From the NCBI GenBank assembly GCA_965216845.1, contig OZ244200.1:2108001-2172000 (forward strand): a DNA stretch of 64,000 nucleotides. Direction: 5' to 3'. Shown here piece after piece: positions 29,954 through 38,700 of the stretch (its first letter is position 1; the number at the start of each line of letters is the position of its first letter). The notes beneath the pieces were generated by a model that saw only the letters and a program-made list of their open reading frames with translations, ran no database searches and was not told the origin of the DNA. Source of the stretch: Panacagrimonas sp965216845. Lineage in GTDB: Bacteria > Pseudomonadota > Gammaproteobacteria > Nevskiales > Nevskiaceae. Position numbers and translations under genes: made by a program.

Positions 29954-31012
29954 TCAGGTAAAGCTCTTCATGATTGAGGACAACAGCGCCATGCGCATGA
30001 ACACGGCGCCCCGGGCCTGGGCGAAATACCAGTTGTGGCTGGTGTCGTCGAGTTCGCGTGGCAGTTCGTCGCCGCGCGCCAGTGGGTGAAGGATGATGGC
30101 ATCCTGTTTCAGCGGGGAGGAGCGATCCAGGCGATAGTGACTGCCCAGCTCCTCGTAATCATCACCGACCCAGGCGATGGTATTGATGTAGATGACATCC
30201 ATCTCCGGCAGTGACTGATTGAGATTGCCGGTCACGCGCAGCGTCAATCCGGCCGCTTCGAGCTCTTCGCGCTGGCCGGCCGCGAAGGGTTGTTGCTCGT
30301 CGCTGACGATGATGACTTCGGCGATGGCATCGGAGAACAGCCCCAACAGTACCAGCAGGCTGCGCACTGTGCGCATGCGACCGGGCACACCGATGATGCC
30401 GATCCGTATGCGTTGCCTCGGGTCGATCTGCGGCAGACAGATGGCGGGCCGCCACTTGAGCAGCGCATAGATATCGGCCAGCGCCTGGGTGGGGTGTTCA
30501 TCGGTGCCATTGCCACCGTTGATGATCGGAATGCGCAGTGATTCGAGCATTTCGTAGACCGCCTGCTCATTGCTGTCGCGCAGGACCACCAGGTCCCCGT
30601 AATGGTTCAGCATTTCGCCCACGTCATACAGCGACTCGCCCTTGGCGATGCCGGTTGAGGCCGGGTCGGTGATGGACATGATGTCCCCGCCCAGCCGGTG
30701 CCAGGCACTTTCGAATGACAACCGCGTACGGGTGCTGGGTTCATAGAAGGCGCTGACCAGAATTTTGCCGGTTAGCGGTCGGGTGATCTTCTGTGGCTGG
30801 GTTTCATAGCGGGTCGCCAGCCGCACGAGTTGCAACAGTTGCTGGCGCGTGAATTGGTTGGCGGAAACCACCGGGCGCCGAGTCAGATCGAGCAGCGGCG
30901 CCAGATCTTCGTCGATGGCATTGAGCAGGTTGCGCGGCCGCTCGAAACCCTGGGTGTCCAGCGGTTGTTCCTCAAGCGGCTCCCGCAGGCGCGGATTCAG
31001 CTTGTCTACCAT
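29954..31012 (-). CDS. Aspartate-carbamoyltransferase-like enzyme of unusual specificity
   Basis: A 352-residue transcarbamylase with a 50-residue N-terminal extension. Carbamoyl-phosphate ligands are present: FYEPSTRTRLSFE (S93-R97), Lys124 in GIAKGES, and HPTQ (173-176). GRMRTVRSL (212-219) matches the region of ATCase Arg167. The segment that should read like TRVQKER, whose Arg and Gln bind the aspartate side-chain carboxylate in PyrB, is instead NTIAWVGDDYEELG (277-290), and the usual HPLPR is HPLAR (309-313). The acceptor is therefore probably not aspartate. Its partner gene is AsnB-like, and no pyrI or pyrC is nearby. I infer that it carbamoylates an amino acid such as glutamine in osmolyte synthesis. 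Confidence 0.8.
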   Translation of the reverse strand: MVDKLNPRLREPLEEQPLDTQGFERPRNLLNAIDEDLAPLLDLTRRPVVSANQFTRQQLLQLVRLATRYETQPQKITRPLTGKILVSAFYEPSTRTRLSFESAWHRLGGDIMSITDPASTGIAKGESLYDVGEMLNHYGDLVVLRDSNEQAVYEMLESLRIPIINGGNGTDEHPTQALADIYALLKWRPAICLPQIDPRQRIRIGIIGVPGRMRTVRSLLVLLGLFSDAIAEVIIVSDEQQPFAAGQREELEAAGLTLRVTGNLNQSLPEMDVIYINTIAWVGDDYEELGSHYRLDRSSPLKQDAIILHPLARGDELPRELDDTSHNWYFAQARGAVFMRMALLSSIMKSFT

Positions 31013-31128
31013 AGTTGCCCCTTCCGCCAGTCTCTGATCCAGAACACGATCAGCACGAAGGGTGCCAGCATCGTGACCACCGTTGCGGTGCTGACCAGTG
31101 TGGCCAGAGCGGTAACAGAGATCGTCAT
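31006..31128 (-). CDS. 40-residue single-pass membrane peptide, symporter accessory candidate
   Basis: The short frame begins MTISVTALATLVSTATVVTM and continues LAPFVLIVFWIRDWRKGQLW. It has one hydrophobic helix (about 5-32) and a basic cytosolic tail. Its ATG overlaps the stop of the SSS symporter gene (ATGA, 31125-31128), and its end overlaps the start of the carbamoyltransferase gene by 7 bases, so it is clearly placed for coupled translation. Small accessory peptides of similar shape accompany some SSS symporters in other microbes. I do not recognise a specific family. Confidence 0.7.
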   Translation of the reverse strand: MTISVTALATLVSTATVVTMLAPFVLIVFWIRDWRKGQLW

Positions 31129-32564
31129 GTTTGTGCCTCCACGTTGTTCTTCAGCATTGCCCAGTCGAAGTCCGCGGGTCGTAACCAGGTGCTGAGCAAC
31201 ACCACGCTCATGGACACCGCCGCGGAGATCAGTGCGGCCACGTAGAAGCCGATCAGAAAGTAACCGGCCAGTCCGCTCACGGTGCCGGCGATCATGGCCA
31301 GTGTCGCCCCGGCCGGGTTGGTCCGCCGCCAGAACAGGCCGGCGGCGATGGGCCAGATGGTGCTGGCCACGAATGCGCCGGTGAAATAAAGCAGTTCGGC
31401 CAGCGTGGTGAGACGCGGCAGGCAAAGCAGCCACGCCAGTACACCCAGTCCCACGACCACCCAGCGTGCGGCGCGGGCCAGTTCGATCTCACTGGCGCGG
31501 GGTCGCAAGTGACCCTTGTAGATATCCGTCAGAATCAGATCCGAGGTGGCGGCCAGCAGCGAGTCCAGGCTTGAGGCCAGGGCGGCGAACACCACGATGA
31601 ACACCACGATGGCGCCACCAGTGCCGAGCAGCTTGGCCGCGACCAGGGGGCCGACCATGTCGGCGGCGGGAACGTTGATGCCCAGGGCCGGAACCGTCAG
31701 TGCGATGAAACCCGCCACCACCGGAATCGGCATCCAGAAAATGCCGGCCATGAGATAGGCCTTGAACCCGACGCCTTCGGCCAAGGCAAAGGCCCGGCTC
31801 CACCAGACGTTGGAATGGAAGATTTCGCCGACGCCGAACAGCAGGTTGTTGAACAGGAACATGATCGCCGCCGGCATCAGCAGATTGAGCAACTCGGGAC
31901 GTTCGCTGAGCACGGCGGTGTGCATGCGTTCGAACCCCACCTCGGTGATGGCGAGCCAGGCCAGTACAACGACGCCGATGAGAATGATCAGTGTCTGCAG
32001 GAAATCCGTGCCGATGACCGCCCGCAGGCCACCCAGTACCGTGTAGAGCACGCACACCGCCAGAATCACACTCATGCCGATGCGGTAATCGATGCCGGTC
32101 AGGGCGTTGACCAGTACCCCGCCGGCCATCCCCATGGACACCAGCCAGCCGAATCCATAGAACAGGGAAATGGCCAGAAACACCCGCCAGGTCGTCTTGC
32201 CATAGCGTAAGCGGACAAAATCTCCGCTGGTGTATCCGGCCGGCATCAGGCGGTGGATACGTTTTGCCAGCGGCGCGAACAGCATCAAACCGACCGAGCC
32301 GAGCGAATACCCCAACATGCCCCACACCCCCATCTGCAGGGCCAGTTGTGGTGCGGCCATGGTGGTGTTGCTGGTGACCCAGGTGGCCATGGCGGTGGCG
32401 GTACCCAGCGCCAGCCCGACCTTGCGCCCCGCCAGCATGTAACCGTCCAGCCCGGTTGCGCGGCGGCCCAGATAACCCCCCAAGGCGACCCAGATGACCG
32501 AAAACACGGCCAGGATCAGCCAGCCGGTGCCGGCATCCAGCGAGGCGCTTTGCATGCCGTTCAT
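31125..32564 (-). CDS. Sodium:solute symporter (SSS family)
   Basis: A 479-residue inner-membrane protein with about 13 hydrophobic helices. It has SSS-type features: GRRATGLDGYMLAGRKVGLALG near the N-terminus, AMATWVTSNTT, MPAGYTSGDFVRLRYG near residue 125, and AALASSLDSLLAATSDLILTDIYK near residue 330 (the Na+-binding SSLDS region). The substrate is not evident from sequence. The genes around it (N-carbamoyl-amino-acid hydrolase, amidohydrolase, carbamoyltransferase) suggest uptake of a carbamoylated or amidated compound. The ATG at 32564 overlaps the stop of the preceding gene (ATGA). Confidence 0.9.
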   Translation of the reverse strand: MNGMQSASLDAGTGWLILAVFSVIWVALGGYLGRRATGLDGYMLAGRKVGLALGTATAMATWVTSNTTMAAPQLALQMGVWGMLGYSLGSVGLMLFAPLAKRIHRLMPAGYTSGDFVRLRYGKTTWRVFLAISLFYGFGWLVSMGMAGGVLVNALTGIDYRIGMSVILAVCVLYTVLGGLRAVIGTDFLQTLIILIGVVVLAWLAITEVGFERMHTAVLSERPELLNLLMPAAIMFLFNNLLFGVGEIFHSNVWWSRAFALAEGVGFKAYLMAGIFWMPIPVVAGFIALTVPALGINVPAADMVGPLVAAKLLGTGGAIVVFIVVFAALASSLDSLLAATSDLILTDIYKGHLRPRASEIELARAARWVVVGLGVLAWLLCLPRLTTLAELLYFTGAFVASTIWPIAAGLFWRRTNPAGATLAMIAGTVSGLAGYFLIGFYVAALISAAVSMSVVLLSTWLRPADFDWAMLKNNVEAQT

Positions 32565-33310
32565 GCAGTCACCACGGCCTGGATTTGTTTGATCGCTTCT
32601 TCGGTATTCATGACGCGTGCATAGCGATCCTTCATCGTGATGATGGTGGCGCGCTGCAGCTCGGGCGTAACGGTTGCGCAACCATCCGAGATGAGGGTGA
32701 CGTAGAAGCCCAGGTCACAGGCGTCACGGATCGCCGTGGAGACGCACTCGTTGCTGTAGACACCGGTGACGAACAGGCCGGTGACTTCCAGGTTGCGCAG
32801 GATGTAGCCGATATTGGTTGAGTTGAACACACCGCTGGCGGTCTTGTTGATCACGATTTCGTCGCCCTGCGGCGCCACTTCCTCGATGAATTCAGCTTCG
32901 CGGGAGCCGGGCGCCGCGTGCAGCCCAAGGCGCTTGTGGCCGGGACTGCGGTCACGGCCGTCCCTGGTGTGAGACTGTATGCGTGTGTGAATGACTTCCA
33001 GTGCGCGTGTCCGAAAGGCATCCTGCAGGCGCCGCACATTGGGCAGCACGGTGTATTTCAGGCGGTCGAAATAGTATTCCTGTGCCTCGGGCGGCACCCC
33101 GGAAGCCTCCACGTTGGCGAACACCCCGAAACCGGGGGCGGCATCCAGATACTGCATGTCGATGCACAATAAAGCCGTTTTGTGCGACTCGAGCGAGCGG
33201 GTGACGGCCGGCGCATGGGTGATGGAATCCCGGTAAGTCTCGCGTAAGGGGTCAACCTCGAGAAAATCCTCGGTTGCCGGTTTTTTCTCCTTGTCATCTT
33301 CCATTGTCAT
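32561..33310 (-). CDS. Isochorismatase-fold cysteine amidohydrolase
   Basis: A 249-residue hydrolase of the isochorismatase superfamily with the complete catalytic triad: Asp51 in CIDMQ, Lys156 in INKTASGVFNST, and Cys189 in SNECVSTAIRDA. Relatives cleave carbamoyl groups or amides (N-carbamoylsarcosine, ureidoacrylate, nicotinamide). It is preceded by an M20 hydrolase typical of N-carbamoyl-amino-acid cleavage. It may therefore remove the terminal amide or the carbamoyl group of the compound handled by this operon (inference). An N-terminal extension of about 40 residues is charged. The start and stop both overlap neighbours by ATGA. Confidence 0.88.
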   Translation of the reverse strand: MTMEDDKEKKPATEDFLEVDPLRETYRDSITHAPAVTRSLESHKTALLCIDMQYLDAAPGFGVFANVEASGVPPEAQEYYFDRLKYTVLPNVRRLQDAFRTRALEVIHTRIQSHTRDGRDRSPGHKRLGLHAAPGSREAEFIEEVAPQGDEIVINKTASGVFNSTNIGYILRNLEVTGLFVTGVYSNECVSTAIRDACDLGFYVTLISDGCATVTPELQRATIITMKDRYARVMNTEEAIKQIQAVVTA

Positions 33311-34548
33311 GTCGCCAGCCGGCGGAGTGTGTTGAGCAGGGTATTGGCGCCTGCCTCGATGTCACCCCAGGCGGTCCATTCCGCTGCCGAATGACTGCGG
33401 CCTTCCTTGCTGGGTACAAAAATCATGCCGGTCGCCGCGATGCCGGCAATGATCTGGGCGTCGTGTGCCGCGCCGCTGTTCAGGTGCGTGGCCGGCAGAC
33501 CAAGATCCTGCACCGAGGCATCAATAGCGGCAATCACCGAGGCATCGCATTGTACCGGGGCGATCTCACTGAGCACGGTGAATTCGAACATCAGCTCACG
33601 TCGCCGGACGATGGCCGACAACGTTCTTCGAAAGGCGTCGCCCAGTGCCTCGAGGATATGGGGATCGGTATCGCGCACATCCAGTGAAAACACCGCCCGT
33701 CCGGGAATCACATTGGCTGCGCCCGGTGTCAGCGCCACGCGCCCGATGGTTGCCGTACTGTGCGGGCTGCCGTATTCGGACAGCACCCGGTCGATCTGCC
33801 CGGCGAACTCGGCCAGGCCCTGGAACGCGTCGGCGCGCATCTGCATGGGCGTGGTGCCGGCGTGGTTGGCCGCTCCCGTCAGGGTGATCTCCCATTTGAA
33901 CAGGCCGGTGATGGCATCAACCACGCCGATACTCAGCCCCTTGCGGTCCAGAATCGGCCCCTGTTCGATGTGCAGTTCAACGTAGGCGTGAATGCTGCCG
34001 GGGCTGCGTTGGGCGCCGAGCGCCTGGTGTGCGTCCAACCCCCGTGCCGCCATGGCCTCACGCAGTGTGATTCCGTCCAGGTCACAGGCATTGTGCAGGT
34101 ATTCGGGTGTCACCAGCCCGGCAATCGACTGAGAGCCGAACATGCCACCGAATCGGCCTTCCTCATCGCTGAACGAAACGGCTTCCAGTGGGCGTTTCAG
34201 TTCAATCCCGGATTCGTTCAGTGTACGCAGCGCCTCCAGCGCGCACACCACGCCCAGCGCACCATCCAGGTGCCCCGCACCGGGGACGGTATCCATATGG
34301 GAACCGGCAATGACGCTGGGGGTCGTCGCGTCCGGGTTCAGGCGAGCATGGAGATTGGCGGCGCCATCCTGGAACAAATCCAGGCCACTGTCCTGAATGC
34401 GCTGGCACAGCCAGTCACGGCCGGCCATATCGCCATCGCTGAACGCCATGCGGTAGATGCCGTGATTGTCGCGGCGACCGATGCAAGCCAGGGCATCGAT
34501 GTCTTGTCGCAAACGCTCACTGTTGATACGCAGTCCATTCGAACTCAT
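33307..34548 (-). CDS. Zn-dependent M20-family hydrolase (N-carbamoyl-L-amino-acid hydrolase-like)
   Basis: A 413-residue metallohydrolase of the allantoate amidohydrolase / N-carbamoyl-L-amino-acid hydrolase group. Metal ligands are visible: His84 and Asp95 in GSHMDTVPGAGHLDGALG, Glu129-Glu130 in SFSDEEGRFGG, His in ELHIEQGPIL, and the C-terminal SGAAHDAQ. The dimerisation domain region NHAGTTPMQMRAD is present. Expected reaction: N-carbamoyl-amino acid to amino acid, CO2 and ammonia. The ATG at 34548 has AAGGAG seven bases upstream and overlaps the stop of the FnIII gene (ATGA), so it is preferred over an earlier in-frame ATG. Confidence 0.9.
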   Translation of the reverse strand: MSSNGLRINSERLRQDIDALACIGRRDNHGIYRMAFSDGDMAGRDWLCQRIQDSGLDLFQDGAANLHARLNPDATTPSVIAGSHMDTVPGAGHLDGALGVVCALEALRTLNESGIELKRPLEAVSFSDEEGRFGGMFGSQSIAGLVTPEYLHNACDLDGITLREAMAARGLDAHQALGAQRSPGSIHAYVELHIEQGPILDRKGLSIGVVDAITGLFKWEITLTGAANHAGTTPMQMRADAFQGLAEFAGQIDRVLSEYGSPHSTATIGRVALTPGAANVIPGRAVFSLDVRDTDPHILEALGDAFRRTLSAIVRRRELMFEFTVLSEIAPVQCDASVIAAIDASVQDLGLPATHLNSGAAHDAQIIAGIAATGMIFVPSKEGRSHSAAEWTAWGDIEAGANTLLNTLRRLAT

Positions 34549-34994
34549 TCCGTCTCCTTGCCGCGGACAATCGTCAGCGCGGTGACGACAAAGACGACCA
34601 GGCCCAGGGACAGAAACATGAACGCCCGCCCCGGATCGTGGTGGGCGACCGTCACGGTCACCGGGTCGCTCCACGGGCCGGGCTGGCCATTCACCGAAGC
34701 GCGAACCCGGTAATACCGGGTGCCGTCGGCTTTGCCCGACACCACCGTCGCCCGGTCCGGACCCCGGTAGGCGGTGGTCGCCTTCTCGAAGTCCGCGGAA
34801 GAGGCTTCCTGCAGCTCAAAGGATTCCGCCTCGGGCGCCCACTGCAGGCGATAGAAGCCAGCTGTGGCGACTTCATGATCCACCGACAGTTCCGGTGCCG
34901 GCGTCCGGGCGAGGGTGACACCGCTGGCAAGCAGGCAGCTCAGTGCAGCAAGCAGGACCGTGGGTACGCGCGCAATTAGCCAGAGACGACGCAT
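34545..34994 (-). CDS. Small FnIII-domain protein with C-terminal membrane anchor
   Basis: A 149-residue protein with an N-terminal signal or membrane segment (about 10-30), a fibronectin type III-like domain (about 35-112: YRLQWAPEAESFELQEAS, TRYYRVRASVNGQPGPWSDP), and a C-terminal helix (FMFLSLGLVVFVVTALTIV) followed by a short charged cytosolic end. It would present a single beta-sandwich on the periplasmic face. It is the first gene of the operon and is translationally coupled to the hydrolase gene. The function is unknown; a solute-binding or symporter-associated role is conceivable. The ATG at 34994 is chosen because the signal starts there. Confidence 0.7.
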   Translation of the reverse strand: MRRLWLIARVPTVLLAALSCLLASGVTLARTPAPELSVDHEVATAGFYRLQWAPEAESFELQEASSADFEKATTAYRGPDRATVVSGKADGTRYYRVRASVNGQPGPWSDPVTVTVAHHDPGRAFMFLSLGLVVFVVTALTIVRGKETE

Positions 34995-35767
34995 GGGGCG
35001 CTCCGCTGGCTTCCAGGACAAACGCCGGTGTCCCTGCGTTTTTTTTTGATATGGAGGTTGTTTTTCGGCATGGTTCGAAAAAGCGGACCCGGCCCAATAT
35101 CCGGAATTGTCTTGGGTCAAGAGTGAACGCGCGCATCACGCAAAATACTAGGGCCTGTTTACACTAATCTGGTTATTGCTGCTGGCGGTCATTTTGTCTC
35201 CAGCCAGACGACAGTCACGCCGTTTAGTCATTCTAAACAAGTGGCTGGCAACAACGCTGGAGGCAAAATGGCCCCAGCCTGCGGGTTGTGGCTAAAAAAG
35301 CGCCACTCCGCGTTGCTCATCGTTTATTCGGAATGACCAAACTGTTCTCCTCGCGCCTTGATTGACGCTTTTTTGGCCACAACAGTGACAACCAGATTAG
35401 TGCAAACAGGCCCTGACATCCCGTACAACGGTGGACGGGTTGGGCAGGCCGGTAAACAATCATGGGTGCAAGCGCCGCCGGCGGGCAACTCGAATTGCGC
35501 ATCGACCGGGGCATCAGCCTGATGCAGGGCCTGGTGATCGCCTTTTCGGGGCGACCTCAGGGTTTGGCGTCGACCCGCATCCAGATCAATCCCGGCCTGC
35601 GCCCCGCCTGGCAAAAACACCGCAGCAATCTGTGCAGGATTCAACGTAACTCTCTGCAAAAGCTGGTATTTGTCACTGACGCTGTGCTAGCGTTGGGTTT
35701 GATCGGGATTTCACGTCCGGCGGATTTGTCGGAGACCGTATTTCGTAAAGGGTGAAGGGGAATCAGA
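34995..35767. other. Region between the operon and the second adhesin
   Basis: About 770 bases without a convincing gene. The left 150 should carry the promoter of the minus-strand operon; a TTGACC on the minus strand (complement of 35113-35118) is the only -35-like box seen. A run of nine T at 35038-35047 follows a short hairpin. A MITE-like element occupies 35150-35414. A 97-codon plus-strand frame at 35462-35755 has no recognisable domain. AAGGGG precedes the adhesin start. Confidence 0.45.
35150..35414. mobile_element. MITE-like element with 25-bp terminal inverted repeats
   Basis: The left end (35150-35174, AGGGCCTGTTTACACTAATC...) and the right end (35390-35414) are inverted copies of each other at 24 of 25 positions. 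A second inverted repeat lies inside (GTCATTTTGTCTCCAGC near 35189 against GCTGGAGGCAAAATGGC near 35258). The element is 265 bases long, has no transposase and is intergenic. No clear target-site duplication is visible, so the precise ends are uncertain. Confidence 0.75.
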
Positions 35768-38700
35768 ATGGCGCTTAAGACCGTTTTCGTGTCGGCAGAA
35801 GGTGTTGAAAAGCCGCTGGAGTTGCAGGCAGACCAACTGCTTTCACTCCAGCCCGGGGAGCGCCTGATTGTTCCCGAGGGTGTTCAGCGCGTTGCCGGTG
35901 ATGATGCGCTGGACGATACCGGCGAGGTTCGTCTGACCGATGCCCAAGGCAACGTCTACACCGTATTTCTGTCTGCCGGTACGGAAATCGCCGTGGCCGA
36001 CGGCAGTGAATTGGGTTTTGCGGAAACCCCTGCCAACACGGACGTGGATTACGAAGAAGTCGCCGCCGCTGGTGTTTTGCCGGCAACGGCTCCAGTGGTT
36101 GACGAGGGTGCGCCGCCACCGCCGCCGCCGGTGGTTGGAACGGTTCCGCTGCAAAACCCCAATCCGGGTGCACCGCCGAGTTCGAATGATGATTCTGGCA
36201 ACTACGTCTGGCCGATTGTCGGCGGCGTGCTCGGCGTCACCGGCCTGGTGCTGTTGGCGGATGATGACGACAATAACAACAACAATAACAACAATTCAGC
36301 TGACGATGACGTCAATGTGGCGCCGGTCATCATCAGCAATGGCGGCGGTGACGCCGCAGCCATCAACTTTGATGAGAACTTCACCCTGGTCACCACCGTT
36401 GCCGCAACCGATGCGAACAACGACATCCTGACCTACAGCATCAACGGCGGTGCCGATGCCGGCGCTTTCAGCATCGATGCGGCCACCGGACAATTGCGCT
36501 TTGCGCCTGCGCCGGACTTCGAGAATCCGCTGGACGCGGACGGTAACAACATCTATGAGGTCAACGTCCAGGTCAGCGACGGTCGTGGCGGCGTGGACAG
36601 CCAGCTCATCAACGTCCAGGTGCAGGACATCATCAATGAAGATGCGTTCAACAACGCGCCGGTGATCGTCAGCAATGGCGGCGCACCGTTGGCTGCCAGC
36701 ACCCTGGAAAACGTGCCGTTTACCTACGATGTCGACGCCACCGACGGTGATGGCGACACCATCGTTTACAGCATCGTCGGCGGTGTGGACGCCGGCTTTT
36801 TCAGCATTGATGCCGTCACCGGTGTGTTGACCCTGCCACCGCAGGATTTTGAAGCTTTTGCGGATGACAACGCGGATAACGTGTTCGAAGTCACCGTCGG
36901 CGCCAGCGACGGCCTGGCCACGGCCACGCAGACGGTCAGCATCACCGTCACCGACGTCAACGAGCTGGACCCCAACCTCAACACCCCGCCGGTGATCGTG
37001 AGTGATGGGGGTGGCGATACCGCCGCGATTTCCATTCAGGAAAACACCACCGCGGTGACGCAGGTCATCGCCACTGACGCGGATGTGGGTGACGTGATCG
37101 CTTACTCCATCAGTGGTGGCGACGATGCCGCGCAATTCACCATCAATCCGTTCACCGGTGATCTGAACTTTGTCAATGCGCCCAACTTTGAAGCGCCGGC
37201 AGACAGCAATGGTGACGGCGTCTACAGCGTTGTGGTTTCCGCCAGTGACGGCCAGAACAGCGATACGCAGGCGATCGGTATTTCCATCGTCAATGTGAAT
37301 GAAGGCGGCGAAGTCAACACGCCACCTACCGCATTGAACGACGCTGCAAATACCACGCAAGACAATGCCGTGACCACCGGAAACGTACTGATCAATGACA
37401 GCGACCCCGATCAGGTTTTGACCGCCACCAACATCAGCGGCTTCACGCAAGCCGCCAACGGTTCGGTGACCAGCAACAACAACGGCACCTTCACCTATAC
37501 CCCCAACGCCGGCTTCACTGGTGTGGACAGCTTCACCTACACCGTCACCGACGACCAGGGCGCCAGTGATATCGCCACCGTCACCGTCACCGTGTCCGGT
37601 GGCGAAGGGAGCAACACGCCACCGGTTGCGGTCAATGATTCCGGCGCCGGCTTTGTCACCGACGAAGACACCGCCTTCACCACCGGCACCGTGCTGGGCA
37701 ATGACACCGACGCCGACAGCGACCCGCTGAGCGTCATCGCCGTCAATACCACGGGCACCAAGGGCAGCGTCACCGACAACGGCAACGGCACCTTCAGCTA
37801 CAACCCCAATGGCCAGTTCGAATCGCTCGACGACGGCCAGACCGACACCGACAGCTTCAGCTACACCGTGTCCGACGGACAGGGCGGCACCGATACCGCC
37901 ACCGTCACCATCACCATCAACGGCGTGACGGATGTGGTGCCCAACACGCCGCCGGTTGCCACTGACGACACTGCCAGCGGAGATGAAGACACCAACATCA
38001 TCATTCCGGTGTCGAGTCTGTTGGGTAATGACACGGACGCCGACGGTGACACCCTCAGTGTCACCAGTGTCAGTAATGCGCAAAATGGCACCGCAACGCT
38101 GATCAACGGCAACACGCAGGTGCAGTTTTCTCCTGGCGCCGATTTCAACGGTACCGCCAGCTTTGATTACACCGTTGACGATGGCAATGGTGGTTCAGAT
38201 TCCGCCACCGTGACCGTCACCGTGAACCCGGTGAATGATGCGCCGGTCGCGGTTGGTGAAAGCTACAACACGGCCAGCAATACCCCGCTGAATGTGGGGG
38301 TTCTGGATGGCGTATTAGATAACGACACCGATGTTGACGGTGATCCGCTGACCGCGGTGCTGGTCAGTAACGTTTCCAATGGCAGCCTGACACTGGATTC
38401 AGATGGCAGCTTCAGCTACACCCCAGATGCAGGAACCACTTCTGACAGCTTTACCTACAAGGCCAATGACGGTACGGAGGACAGCAACACCGTTACCGTG
38501 AGCATCAACGTGGCCGCCAATCAACCGGCGACCATTACCGGCGACGATAGCGGCACGGTCACCGAAGCGGGCGTGCCAGGTCCTGGGACGCCAACGGATA
38601 CTGGAGATCTGGACTCAACCGATCCAGATAACGCTGACGATTCATTCCAAGCAGTCAGCAGTCCGACGGCCTCCATCAGCGGCTACGGCACCTTTACGGT

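Noticed and set aside
29954..34548. Reading the block as a pyrimidine or hydantoin degradation cluster
   Set aside because: There is no dihydropyrimidinase, hydantoinase, racemase or dihydroorotase, and the amidotransferase, BCCT and betaine-gene remnants fit osmolyte metabolism better. It remains a fallback if the osmolyte idea fails.
35020..35047. Hairpin with nine T as a terminator
   Set aside because: No plus-strand gene ends upstream, the stem is only about five pairs, and it lies in the leader of the minus-strand operon.
35462..35755. A 97-codon plus-strand frame just before the giant adhesin
   Set aside because: No recognisable domain or convincing ribosome binding site; it probably overlaps the adhesin promoter region.
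36296..38083. A 595-codon minus-strand frame opposite the giant adhesin
   Set aside because: Val/Gly/Asp-rich mirror of the repeat coding strand; no start signal or domain.
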